From positions 178,310,815 to 178,374,814 of the forward strand of contig JASDDO010000016.1 of NCBI GenBank assembly GCA_030015575.1: a stretch of DNA of 64,000 nucleotides, read 5' to 3'. This document shows positions 46,946-57,050 of the stretch, in pieces. Numbering within the stretch: the stretch's first letter is position 1; every line of letters begins with the position of its first letter. The translations under genes and the position numbers were made by a program. The notes under the pieces were generated by a model. The model was not told the origin of the DNA. It searched no databases and worked only from the letters and a program-made list of their open reading frames with translations. The stretch is from Agapanthus africanus. Its lineage: Eukaryota > Streptophyta > Magnoliopsida > Asparagales > Amaryllidaceae.

Positions 46946-47209
46946 CAGGGTTTTCTGAAAAACCTGCGTAGCCCTCCGTCATTTCAGATAGATATTATTT
47001 AGTATTCGTGCTGCGTTTGTTGACCTCTGTCAAGGCGTAGTGTGCGGTAGCTAACTAGTAATTATCTGTGAAGCATGTGATGTGATTGGATTAGGGTAGT
47101 CGTACGACCTTGTTGACCTCTGTCAAGGGTCGTGCGAGTGGGTTTGATTCAATCAAGAAATGACGGGTTGAACTTGACTAGTGCACTATGGTTTGTTGAC
47201 CTCTGTCAA
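46946..47209 (+). promoter_or_regulatory. Cop5 leader hairpin group (4 hairpins)
   Basis: CAGGGTTTT-CTG-AAAAACCTG (46946-46966, one mismatch), then three perfect TTGAC-CTCT-GTCAA hairpins at 47020-47033, 47113-47126 and 47196-47209. Spacings are 93 and 83 bp. The stem differs from Cop2 (TTGGC/GTCAA, with a G-T pair) by a change that restores a normal pair. Confidence 0.85.
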
Positions 47210-47631
47210 GGTCATGGCACACTAGGGGCAAAATATTATCGGGAATTTCAAATGTTGAAATTTGCAATGAGATTGCATACCTCCTATGAGATAGTTGGAT
47301 CCCGATACCCACTGCGAGTAAGAGTTACTCCTGGGAGAGTTTTACACAGGACAATTAGTCATTCAAGTAGGTGTCTAGAAAAGTGTTAACGAGGTTACAC
47401 CTCTGGGAAAACGAGGTTTACTTTAATTAGGTCCGTGCGAAAGCACGGGGAACCTCCCTCAAAGTACCGACACTGATCTGGCTGAAAGATTGACGAAATT
47501 GTAGGGTGTAATTAATCCCGGCTAATCTTACCTTTTAGGGTTTCAAGGTAGATTTGATAAAAACAGTGGGAGACATCCTGATTAGATAAGATAATAACCA
47601 ATCTAATCTTGCAAGAGCATACGCTAAAGTG

Positions 47632-47652
47632 TTTTCTTCTCTCTCTCTCCAG
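47632..47652 (+). promoter_or_regulatory. Candidate 3' splice site before pol (Cop5)
   Basis: A 19-base pyrimidine tract followed by AG at 47651-47652, 36 bases before the pol ATG, with a possible branch site CTAATC near 47603. The same tract plus CAG is kept at the matching place in Cop2 (7611 and 13112) and Cop4 (28732). If used, it would make pol the first long frame of a spliced RNA. No donor site was identified. Confidence 0.5.
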
Positions 47653-47688
47653 GTAGCGACCATTTCATGCCATAATCAAGATAATAAA

Positions 47689-50600
47689 ATGGATGTATTG
47701 ACTGAACCTGATTATTGTACTGAGCAAGGGAACGTTAGACCCATTATTTCTTATAAGAGTTATAAGACTGAACAGGAAACAAGAGAATATCTGGATTCTC
47801 ACGCCGCCCAAAAGAACATGCATGTTGATGCATCTTCTTCGGGTGTGTTAGTTATTGAGAACTGTTTCTCAGTTCACCTTACGTCCTGGGTATTAGATAC
47901 CGGATCAGGATCCCACATATGCAAACAGTTGCATGGGCTACGTAAAGGTAGAGAACTGGGAAAAGGTGATCATTCCGTTCAAGTAGGGAACGGTGCAAGT
48001 ATTGTAGCCAAAGCAGTTGGCGAATATCACCTTGTATTACCAAGTCGTAATACACTGATTCTAAATGAGTGCTATTATATACCAAACATGATGTGCAACA
48101 TTATATCAGTTTCTTTATTGAGTAAAGAAGGATATAATTTTGTAGTACAGGATAATGTTATGAACATATTCCTAGATCAAAAGTTGATTGCATCAGGCTC
48201 GTTACATAATGGCATATTCATTCTAAATCAGAATACAGTCCTAAATATACAAAACACACACAAGAGGAAAAGTTCAGATGTGAACGAATCCTACTTGTGG
48301 CATTGTAGACTTGGTCATATCAATGCGACACGACTGGCTAAGTTACATAAAGATGGTTATTTGAATCCGTTCGAATTATCATCTTATGATACTTGCCATT
48401 CATGTCTCAAAGGAAAAATGACCAAAGCTCCGTTTAGTGGACACGGAGAAAGAGTTAATGAACTCTTAGGACTGATACATAGTGATGTATGCGGTCCCAT
48501 GTCTACGCATGCCAGGAACGGTTCTTCCTACTTCATTACATTCACTGACGATCTCTCTAGATTCGGACATGTATTCCTGATGAAACACAAGTCTGAAGCT
48601 TTTGAGAAATTCAGAGAGTATAAACACGAAGTAGAAAAACAAACGGGCAAAAGTATTAAGATCCTTCGATCTGATCGAGGAGGAGAATACTTAAGCAATG
48701 AGTTCCTAGATTATCTAAAAGAGAATGGGATTCTCTCTCAGCTTACTCCTCCTTATACACCACAGCACAACGGTGTATCGGAGCGGAGGAATCACACCCT
48801 ATTAGATATGGTGCGCTCGATGATGAGTACAGCTGAGTTACCTATTTGCTTCTGGGGGTATGCACTTGAGACAGCAGCATACCTCTTGAATCAAGTTCCG
48901 ACTAAATCTGTACCTACCACACCATATGAGATATGGAGTGGGAAGAGACCATGTCTTAAACGAGTTAAGATATGGGGTTGTCTGGCCTATGTCAAAAGGC
49001 AAAATCCAGACAAACTCGAGGCACGGTCAGTTCTATGTAAGTTTGTAGGATATCCTAAACATTCAAATGGATATTTTTTCTACCACAGTGAACAACAAAA
49101 AGTGTTTATTGCTCAACATGCCACCTTTTTAGAAAAGGAATTTCTTGCAAAAGAGATTAGTGGCTCTGAGGTAGAACTGGAAGAGGTTCCAGTGATACAA
49201 ACTACAACAGATGATTTAGTGGAACCAGAAGATTCAGTAGTACCCGACGAACCCCAGCCTCTCCGCCGATCTAGCAGGGTTTCTCGTCCACCTGAGAGAT
49301 ACTACGGTTTTCTCATTGATGGTGGAAGCGAGGATTGCATCATAGATGATGATGAACCAACTAGTTTCGAGCAGGCCATCACGAGTGGTGACTCTGTAAA
49401 ATGGCTGGATGCAATGCGATCTAAGATGGAATCCATGTACACCAACAAAGTATGGACTTTGGAAAATGCTCCTGAAGGGGTAAAACCCATTGGGAGCAAG
49501 TGGATCTTTAAAAAGAAATTTGGTGTAGATGGAAAAGTTGAGACTTTCAAAGCTAGACTAGTAGCAAAAGGTTTTCGTCAACGACCAGGTGTGGATTATG
49601 ACGAAACATTTTCTCCAGTGGCTATGCTTAAGTCCATCCGGATCTTACTTTCCATTGCTGCATACCATGACTACGAAATCTGGCAAATGGATGTTAAGAC
49701 CGCCTTTCTAAACGGTGATTTAGAAGAGTGCGTGTACATGACTCAGCCAGAGGGCTTCATAGATAGTGGGAGCAGCGGAAAGGTGTGCAAGCTGCTTAAA
49801 TCCATTTATGGGTTAAAGCAGGCATCGCGGAGTTGGAACATCTGTTTTGATGTTGTAGTCAAAGAGTTTGACTTCATCAAAAATATAGATGAACCTTGTA
49901 TCTATAAGAAGGTAGCAGAGGGTAAGGTAGTCTTCCTCGTATTGTACGTGGATGACATACTCTTGATAGGAAATGATATTCCTATGCTGCAATCAGTCAA
50001 GCTCTTCTTATCACAGAGATTCTCAATGAAAGATCTAGGTGATGCCTCCTGCATATTGGGAATCATGATCTATAGAGATAGATCTAAACGGATATTGGGA
50101 TTGTCCCAATCCAGGTACATTGACACCATACTAAAGAGGTTTAGTATGGAAGAATCCAAGCGTGGGAACCAACCCACGATCTCTGGACTCACTCTCTCCA
50201 AAGAGATGTCTCCCAAGATTGATTTGGAGAGAGCTCGCATGCAAGGGATACCCTATGCTTCGGCAGATGGCTCTATCATGTATGCGATGCTATGTACCAG
50301 ACCCGATGTAGCATACTCACTAAGTGTAGTAAGTCGGTATCAAGCAGATCCAGGAGAGAGTCATTGGACAGCAGTGAAGAACATTCTCAAGTACTTGCGA
50401 AGGACTAAGGAGATGTTCTTGGTGTATGGTAACGGAGAACTCCAGGTGGAGTCCTTTACCGATTCCAGCTTCCAAAGTGATAAGGACGACTCTAAGTCGC
50501 ATTCAAGTTTTGTCTTCACCCTCAATGGAGGGGCGGTATGTTGGAAGAGTTCCAAACAGGATACCGTTGCAGACTCAACGATGGAGGCTGAATACATCGC

Positions 50601-50931
50601 TGCCAACGATGCTACCAAAGAGGCTGTCTGGATCAAGAAGTTCATTAGTGAACTTGGTGTGGTTCCATCCATTGATTATCCAATACCTCTGTATTGCGAT
50701 AACAATGGAGCTGTGGCGTTAGCCAAGGAACCCAGGTCCCATCAGAAGTCCAGACATATTCTGAGGCGGTATCACCTGATCAGGGAGATAGTTGATCGCC
50801 GGGAGATCGAGGTCAGGAGAGTAGATACGAAGGACAACACTGCGGATCCATTCACGAAGGCTATTCCCCAGATACAGTTTGAGAGATTATTCGGGATGCT
50901 AGGTATGAGATACTACAGCAGCTGGCCTTAG
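47689..50931 (+). CDS. pol: Copia Pol polyprotein (protease-integrase-RT-RNase H)
   Basis: Uninterrupted 1080-residue frame. I chose ATG 47689 (context AAAATGG); the frame is open from GTG 47629 but that region is pyrimidine tract. Domains: aspartic protease motif DTGS at 70-73; HHCC-type pre-integrase zinc region about 203-255 (WHCRLGH...CHSC); integrase catalytic D266, D329, E365 (DD35E spacing; [20 protein letters not shown]); RT about 600-830 with [14 protein letters not shown] and catalytic YVDD at 753-756; RNase H with MEAEY at 965-969, CDNNGA and DPFTK. The order integrase before RT defines Ty1/copia. The protein would process itself, reverse transcribe element RNA and integrate the DNA. 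Usual copia polyproteins are longer because Gag is fused in front; here only about 70 residues precede the protease. A tiny upstream ATG-CCA-stop lies at 47667. Confidence 0.93.
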   Translation: MDVLTEPDYCTEQGNVRPIISYKSYKTEQETREYLDSHAAQKNMHVDASSSGVLVIENCFSVHLTSWVLDTGSGSHICKQLHGLRKGRELGKGDHSVQVGNGASIVAKAVGEYHLVLPSRNTLILNECYYIPNMMCNIISVSLLSKEGYNFVVQDNVMNIFLDQKLIASGSLHNGIFILNQNTVLNIQNTHKRKSSDVNESYLWHCRLGHINATRLAKLHKDGYLNPFELSSYDTCHSCLKGKMTKAPFSGHGERVNELLGLIHSDVCGPMSTHARNGSSYFITFTDDLSRFGHVFLMKHKSEAFEKFREYKHEVEKQTGKSIKILRSDRGGEYLSNEFLDYLKENGILSQLTPPYTPQHNGVSERRNHTLLDMVRSMMSTAELPICFWGYALETAAYLLNQVPTKSVPTTPYEIWSGKRPCLKRVKIWGCLAYVKRQNPDKLEARSVLCKFVGYPKHSNGYFFYHSEQQKVFIAQHATFLEKEFLAKEISGSEVELEEVPVIQTTTDDLVEPEDSVVPDEPQPLRRSSRVSRPPERYYGFLIDGGSEDCIIDDDEPTSFEQAITSGDSVKWLDAMRSKMESMYTNKVWTLENAPEGVKPIGSKWIFKKKFGVDGKVETFKARLVAKGFRQRPGVDYDETFSPVAMLKSIRILLSIAAYHDYEIWQMDVKTAFLNGDLEECVYMTQPEGFIDSGSSGKVCKLLKSIYGLKQASRSWNICFDVVVKEFDFIKNIDEPCIYKKVAEGKVVFLVLYVDDILLIGNDIPMLQSVKLFLSQRFSMKDLGDASCILGIMIYRDRSKRILGLSQSRYIDTILKRFSMEESKRGNQPTISGLTLSKEMSPKIDLERARMQGIPYASADGSIMYAMLCTRPDVAYSLSVVSRYQADPGESHWTAVKNILKYLRRTKEMFLVYGNGELQVESFTDSSFQSDKDDSKSHSSFVFTLNGGAVCWKSSKQDTVADSTMEAEYIAANDATKEAVWIKKFISELGVVPSIDYPIPLYCDNNGAVALAKEPRSHQKSRHILRRYHLIREIVDRREIEVRRVDTKDNTADPFTKAIPQIQFERLFGMLGMRYYSSWP

Positions 50932-50934
50932 TGC

Positions 50935-50945
50935 AAGTGGGAGAT
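50935..50945 (+). promoter_or_regulatory. Polypurine tract (Cop5)
   Basis: AAGTGGGAGAT, three bases after the pol stop and touching the 3' LTR. Confidence 0.9.
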
Positions 50946-53134
50946 TGTTAGTTATGTATATGCCCTAGAGGCCATTGTTGTACATTTGATGTATATTATA
51001 ATGGATGCTTGGTTATATATAGAGAAGACTTTCTTGCTCGTCATGATAGTATGCTATTTGGTTTCACTTTATCTTAACATGTTGACTTGTATTGGTTTAC
51101 TGTTTTACTCTCACATGTTGATAAAGCCCTTAGGATCTGTACTCGCCTACTGGGACTATGATGAGATCATACTAGTGGGGCCGCGGTAGTCGATGAGTAC
51201 ATCCTATAACTGTTCCTAGTCGAGGGTATATCGAGACAGGGCATCGATACACCAGAGTAGACTAGCGTATACGCATCTTGACCCATATGATGGGCGATGG
51301 ATGATCCCATATCCATCGGTGTTTGACATCAGAGATGGTGTACGGGTGCTCAGTGGAGACTGGGTACACTGGACGGACTCGCCGAGAACTCCCAGATGGT
51401 GATATACCACACGTCAGATGGCAGTTCTCCGGTGACACTGGTATAGGGTAGTCTGTAGACCCGAGATCGTCATGGAGTCTTGTGTGATTCCCACTGTGCT
51501 TTGATTTCCACCTTACCACGTCCAAGAGGGCGTGCAAAACGGTGGCTTTTGGGTACAGTCCCGAATCACATGGAGGCAATGAGCGATAGGAGGGGATTCG
51601 TCTCTCCCGGTATAGGGAGTTGATGTTGTGCTGTGTTTGATTGGCTATAACTGGAAGTCCCTGGCCAGGGCTGATATAGAGATTTACTGGTAAGTGTTAC
51701 TGGTAGTTTCTCGACCCGTTATGAGCCACACATCGACACGACTTATCCGTTACTGGGGTCTGACGTATACCACCCCTAGACTTGATATGCGACATATCAG
51801 ACGAACAGACCGGACTGTACGGGAGTGTTACTGATCGGATTCACAGGAGAACGCACAGGATAGCTTGTTGATCTTCTGATCGCTCAATACCTGGGTGGCT
51901 GTTACGTTTAGCTGACCGCTTGCAGCTTGTGGGTGTTTGATATGATCATCACCTGCTGCCGGCGTATTGACGATTCTTTAGAGTCCTACACAGAGGTTTC
52001 TTGGCTCAGGCGAAACGGAGTAGAAGCACATATGTGATATGTGCAGGACAGAGAATAATGCGATATGGGATACCGTATTATATTCTCGCGATATTTAGAT
52101 ATGAACCGGGACATCGGATCAAGTGTTGATTCGATGAATCGGTACATGATATATTAGTCCGTTATATTCGATATAGCCGGATCGTCGGATCAAGTGTTGA
52201 TTCGATGATTTAATATATAATAATATATATGATATATTATTATATTAACTAATATTGGCTTGCTTTATTATTTCATTTTCTCAGTGGATGATACATTGAT
52301 ATATATACGATATATGTTAATTGTATTATTTTCTTTTATTGCAAATATATAATATATATGTGATATATATTATTGTGACATGATATGATTAATTGTTAAA
52401 CATGTTTAAGGATGATTAATTGAGGTTAGGGTTTGATTAGGGTTAGTAGCTTCAAGTTCCTTCTAGAAGCTTTTTCTTTTGTCATTCTTAAGATCTTTAT
52501 GGATGACACATTCTTTAAACTCAACCAAACCCTAACCCTAGTTGTTTCTGTACTTGTTCTTAGCCATTCATCCTTGACCATGGTTATATATCAATCATAT
52601 GATTTATATTTCTATTCATCACAAAAGAAAAAAGATTATCATTTATATTTTCATTATCTTCTTCTTCCTTCTTCAAGAAAGCTTGCTAGTTTTTCTTGAA
52701 GTGATGAATAAAATTGAGAAAATGATTTAAAAGAAAGCAAAATCACTACTCTCTCATCCTCATCTCATCTAGCCCATGGGATAGGGTGTTCTTCTCTTTT
52801 GAGTGAGAAAGCTTGAGTCGAAGCAACTTCAAGGTAGATCATCGGAGATTTGGAATACGACAAGCTAGAATGGATCGTTCGAGTCGTGGAGCCTCTCATG
52901 AGTCCGGGAGATCGTGGATCGCGGCAAAGGGACTTCTACTCGGAGCTTGTGAAGTGAAGGAGCGGACTACAAAGGTTGTAATCCCTCACACTTAGATAAA
53001 AGTTATCATCTTTCATATTAAACCCTAATAATCTAGCAAAGATCCCGGCTTTGGGTTGTTCGGCACGTCTAAAATTTAATCCGGGTATGTTTGATGCCTT
53101 AAGAACCTTCACAAGAGTGCCTAGGAACCCTACA
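50946..53134 (+). repeat. Cop5 3' LTR (2189 bp)
   Basis: Same length as the 5' LTR. The hairpin GCACATAT-GTG-ATATGTGC (52026-52044) is perfect here. Ends GGAACCCTACA, followed by CAATA. Confidence 0.93.
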
Positions 53135-53139
53135 CAATA

Positions 53140-53233
53140 AACCCCAGCCCATCCTAGGCAGGGGGAATCTATAATGCGCCTGACAAGTGCGCGCGTATTC
53201 CCATCTCAATGGGGTGACGAAAAACACCCTACA
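53140..53233 (+). repeat. Gag1 3' LTR, end
   Basis: Resumes after the CAATA duplication, matches 34640-34732 of the 5' LTR (CCATCTCAATGGGG is shared), and ends CACCCTACA before GAGTC. Confidence 0.9.
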
Positions 53234-53238
53234 GAGTC

Positions 53239-53549
53239 TCCTCGACGTAGATCATTTTTGGCCTCGAAGATTTCGAGCAAGTTTGTTCATTTCTTCATGT
53301 AAACCTTTATTAGAGTTCGGGTGTTCACTACTGGGAGCGAAGGGACTACTACACGGAGCTTTAGAAGTGAAGGACCGGTCTACAAAGGTTGTATTCCTCA
53401 TTCACTTAGATGTAAAGTTGTTTGCATTGCTAGTTCGTCTAAATTTCTAGTTAAGATTCTACGGTTAGGGTTCTTTAGTACGGCAAAAATTTGAAAACGG
53501 CATGGACGATGCCTCCTGAAACCTTGCTGCCGCGCTAAGTAACCCTACA
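53239..53549 (+). repeat. Cop3 LTR, right fragment
   Basis: Continues 23696 in register with the Cop5 LTR: GGAGCTTTAGAAGTGAAGGA matches around 44811-44830, and the fragment ends AAGTAACCCTACA. No primer site follows, so Cop3 is a 3' LTR or a solo LTR. Confidence 0.82.
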
Positions 53550-53747
53550 GAAGAAAGAAGACCGAAGAACACGGATCGTTCGGTGAGGCTTTCTTATCAT
53601 AGTAGATAGCTCTCCTATTTTTGCTAGTTAGGTTTATGGTTAGATCCGGTTTTCTGGGTTATTCTAGTGCCGTTTTTACTTTGGTAGAAAAATTTTTGTT
53701 CCGCAAACAGCCACGGATGATGACTAGGACGTTAGGGTAACCCAACA
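53550..53747 (+). repeat. Cop6: copia LTR 3' end fragment
   Basis: Resembles the last 200 bp of Cop2-type LTRs (GGATCGTTCGGT, TTTTTGTTCCGCA) and ends AACCCAACA. It was the target of Cop3; GAAGA at 53550-53554 would be one target copy, with the other outside the window. No primer site follows. Confidence 0.65.
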
Positions 53748-54251
53748 AGAATCCGAACATTGCCATCACAGATATCAAGATCACAGCAATAAAAGCAAGT
53801 ATGTGCAACCACGTCTAAACGACATATATCAAATAGACGACGTTTGAAAAACACATACACCACATCATAGATATCAACGATGCAAAATTTCAAGTTTTGA
53901 AACTTTCCAAGTTTGCCGCAAAGCAAAGAAAGCACTAAGTGAAATTTGTGGAAAACAAACAAGACCAAAAACACCAATTTACAAAACTCAAGACACAGAA
54001 TGAAAGTAGGGCCCACTAGTGAATAGTAAAAAGGTGAGGCTGGGAATTTGGGGAATATGGCCGCCCAAGTTTGGATTAAAATGCATCATTTTCATTGTGT
54101 TTCATTCTCATGTATTAACTAAGACTCTGCAATTGTTTAAAAAAATATTTAGAGATCAAAAAAATTCCAGAACAGAGAATGGGTTTTGAAATCGCAGTTT
54201 TTCGGTTTTGAAACTAATGCATCATCTACTACTAGTTTCTAATGTTTGGGT
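53748..54251 (-). other. Cop7 leader fragment, noncoding
   Basis: Between Cop6 and the Cop7 primer site; read on the minus strand it is the first 500 bp of a copia leader. At the expected distance for the paired palindromes only a half-site, GGCCGCCC (54059-54066), is seen. No gene recognised. Confidence 0.6.
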
Positions 54252-54264
54252 GGCTCTGATACCA
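54252..54264 (-). promoter_or_regulatory. Primer-binding site (Cop7)
   Basis: The minus strand reads TGGTATCAGAGCC directly after an LTR end (CCCCAACA). Confidence 0.9.
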
Positions 54265-55261
54265 TGTTGGGGTTCCTAGCTCCCTGACCATCTATAGTGG
54301 CCGATTGCGGAACAAAAATTTTAGCATTTAAAAAACATGGCGCTAGAAAACAACTACCTAGAATCGAATCCAAACATGAAACTAGCAATCTAAAATGAGT
54401 CTAACTACAGTGATAGAGTATTATACCGAACGAACCATGTCCTTTTGTCTTTCACCATATCCCTTAGCTCCTTGAGATCCTTTAGATCGAGCTTAGCCGC
54501 CGGTCTTCCTCCGTCGAAGATGATCTACCCGAGGGATGTAGCTCGTGGCTCTAGCTCCACATAATGACACAAGTGAAGCAACTAGGGATTCTAGATGGCT
54601 AGTATAGAATTCCTAGGATGTAGTGGAGTGTTCTAAGTGTATATCTACCTCACCTCCTCTCTTGATTCTCAACACATGAGATTGTAGAGAGGAGGTTGAA
54701 GGTGAAGGTGGAGGAACTCAAGATTCTAGAGAGGGAATTGAAGCATGATGGTGAGGGAAAAAACTCATCAAGTGGAAAAATGAACCATCAAGTTTTCATC
54801 AAGTGTGAAAATAATGTGAACCATGCTTTAATCAAACTCATTTTTCCATTTAAAATTCCCACCATGCTTGAATAGTTTGCACAAATGAATAAACAATTCA
54901 TTTGTGCAACTATAGAAGCATGGTTCTCACCATGCTCCCCTCTTTCCTTTTTCCACCTCATATCCCATTTAAAATAAATGGTCAAATCCAAAATGAGGTG
55001 TCCACCTTCTAGAATATTTTCCGAATAAATACGGATTACATCAGTATGTACATACCTGTATTCGTACCGAAATATGAATACCCGAAGAGGTAGAATAACT
55101 CAAAGAACATAATACTAGAATATACATATCGAAATACATATACGTAATTATTAAATCAATACCTGATTTAATAATTCGGCTCAATCCCGAGCCGGCTAGT
55201 ATTATCAATTGTCCGATCGAAAGGCCGGGTATATAGTACAATCAATCGATCAGAACCCTGC
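54265..55261 (-). repeat. Cop7 5' LTR, truncated
   Basis: On the minus strand the LTR ends GGAACCCCAACA at 54265. Its upstream part is cut at 55261 by Ath2. It holds the reversed TTTTTGTTCCGC block typical of these LTRs (54308-54320). The remaining LTR should lie beyond Ath2. Confidence 0.78.
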
Positions 55262-57029
55262 TGATCAGTCGAAAATACTGCATTTCTAACACGGCAATTT
55301 CCCTACCTTTTGCAGTCAAGTAGAGGTATCCGGTATTCATATCACACATATTTGCAAAACACATGTAAAATATTGAATTACTTGTACTGTGTACTAAAAC
55401 CGGCACTTTTAGGGAAATTGTGTGGTTTTAATGGCATCGCATCATCCTTGTATTGCGCAACTCTTGTCTTGGAGTCTATGCAGGAAATTCCGGAAGCAGA
55501 GCCCAAAATTGGGAAAAGATCTGATAAAAAAAATGCGCCAACTCAAAGGCTGAAGATCAGGTAGTAATACAGAAGGCCAAATAAAAATCCATATATCATA
55601 AAAAGGCCCACAAGAAAGCCTAAGAGTTACTGTAAAAAGATCAAGCCCTAAGGCCTCTAAAGAGCCGCGGTTCCGCGGCGGGAGCTGGCTGGTGCCGCGG
55701 ATCCGCGGCCATATGATGAGATCAAGCGCTCAGATTTCTTCCACGTGTTAACTCTAACGGCCAAAGCTTCCAGAAGACCCCAGAAGCTCCATGTGGCACA
55801 TCTAGAAGGCTCGGCTTAACAAACTCTTGGAGGGAAATTCAAATTTTGGGCTTAACTAACTTTTTGGGGGGAAATTTGAATATTTGGCTAACAAACTCTT
55901 GGAGGGAAATTTCAAATTTCAAATCTAGAGCTAAGATTTTTTAGGCCTATAAAAAGGAGCTTAGATCAAGGTTTGAAATTGTTCAAGAATCACCACCATC
56001 TTCAACCCACAAGTTTAGTGACAAAAGCTTGTGCCAAATTCAATCCCCATCCCCAATTCAAAATCAAGATCAAGATCCCGAAAGCAATTTGAGCAAGAGA
56101 GCCTTCAACCTTTAGCAAGCGACGCCGGATTCCAACGGAGCAAGAGATCCACGCCGATCCGCGACTCAAGGAGTCGAGCGAAGCCGAAATCGACGATCTA
56201 GTTCCTTCCTTTTGTAAATTCAAGAGAGTTGTAACGAAATTTGTCGATAAATAAAGGTGAATTTTCTATACTCTTGCTTATCTTTTAATTCAAGCATAAT
56301 GATTAGAATTCAATTTGTGATTGTGTTTGTGATCATGATGTTTGAGTAATCTCCGCTCGTGTAGGAGTTGTGACGATCTTTAGATGATGATGATTTAGAT
56401 ATTTCTACAATTCTTAAATCCTATAATGTTTGGAAATTCTAGTGAATCAAATGATTAATGACCTAGTTTCGAGATGATGCTTTCTTGATCATGTTCACTC
56501 GAAACTAGGGAACAACTATTAAACATTTGATTAACTAGAAGCTAGAATTTGAATGTGATCCATCGAAAGGACAAAGGATTAGTTGCGAAATCCCTAATTT
56601 TCCCGCATGATCCTTAAACCTCGATGAATTTTGCATCGATCTAGTATCAATTCATTAATGGATAAGAATTAGTAATCTTTAGATCTCATCACATCTATAG
56701 ATCCGATCTACTCCTACGAGCCATACTTCTAATCTTGATTGTTGGTTGGAAATTATCACACATCTCAATTCTTGCTTTTAATGTCTTTTCTAGATCTAGA
56801 TTTTTCTTATTTCTTGATCTTTAAATGCAAATCATGAATTGTTTTCTTTTCCTTAAATTTTCAACTCATCTAATTCGAAAATTGAACGGAAATCACTTTC
56901 CCTGTGGACGATCCGCACTTACTAACGCGCTACATCCGACACCGTTATTAATTGCGGTCAAAATAATTTTTGGTTGTGATTTCTAAAATCTATTTTCTAA
57001 TACGACACAATCGGAAAATCATCCAATCA
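55262..57029 (+). repeat. Ath2 5' LTR (1768 bp)
   Basis: Starts TGATCAGTCGAAAATACTG and ends ATCCAATCA. The block CTTTCCCTGTGGACGATCCG (56898-56917) is shared with Ath1 and the solo LTR. Short ORFs repeat in the 3' LTR and are not genes. Confidence 0.92.
55664..55709. promoter_or_regulatory. Paired palindromes, Ath2 5' LTR
   Basis: GCCGCGGTTCCGCGGC (55664-55679) and GCCGCGGATCCGCGGC (55694-55709), starts 30 bp apart, 402 bp into the LTR. Both are intact; the first has a TT centre. Confidence 0.9.
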
Positions 57030-57032
57030 AAA

Positions 57033-57050
57033 TGGCGCCGTTGCCGGGGA
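57033..57050 (+). promoter_or_regulatory. Primer-binding site, Asp-tRNA type (Ath2)
   Basis: TGGCGCCGTTGCCGGGGA, three bases after the LTR end; the known Athila-type site. Confidence 0.93.

Larger units (their letters stand above)
45016..47688 (+). other. Cop5 leader, noncoding, in place of gag
   Basis: Copia elements normally encode Gag here. No ORF above about 90 codons and no Gag-like or zinc-knuckle sequence is visible. Instead, in order: paired palindromes (45201), duplicated conserved block (about 46641 and 46783), hairpin group (46946-47209) and splice-acceptor-like tract (47632-47652). These landmarks are shared with Cop2 and Cop4 although their pol has decayed, which argues that the leader acts in cis. 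Confidence 0.8.
42813..53134 (+). mobile_element. Cop5: copia element with intact pol and no gag
   Basis: TSD CAATA (42808-42812 and 53135-53139). The LTRs are 42813-45001 and 50946-53134, 2189 bp each, with roughly 20 differences seen by eye, mostly single substitutions. The interior is primer site, 2.7 kb leader, pol ORF 47689-50931 and polypurine tract. It is the only element here with an uninterrupted enzyme frame. No Gag coding sequence is recognisable, so particle protein would have to come from another element. Confidence 0.93.
23697..53233 (+). mobile_element. Gag1: gag-only LTR element carrying three insertions
   Basis: Target duplication GAGTC lies at 23692-23696 and 53234-53238, and both LTRs run TGTTGGG...CACCCTACA. 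The 5' LTR is 23697-24276 plus 33948-34732; the 3' LTR is 41374-42812 plus 53140-53233. The interior holds a primer site, a damaged gag (34875-37006) and then only tandem repeats up to the polypurine tract: no protease, RT or integrase. After removing the solo LTR the interior is about 4.9 kb. This fits the gag-only plant elements called TR-GAG. Cop4, the solo Athila LTR and Cop5 inserted later, each with its own 5-bp duplication. Confidence 0.87.

Noticed and set aside
47629-47688. An upstream start for Pol at 47629.
   Set aside because: The codon is GTG within the pyrimidine tract. The first usable ATG in frame is 47689, behind a conserved acceptor-like AG.
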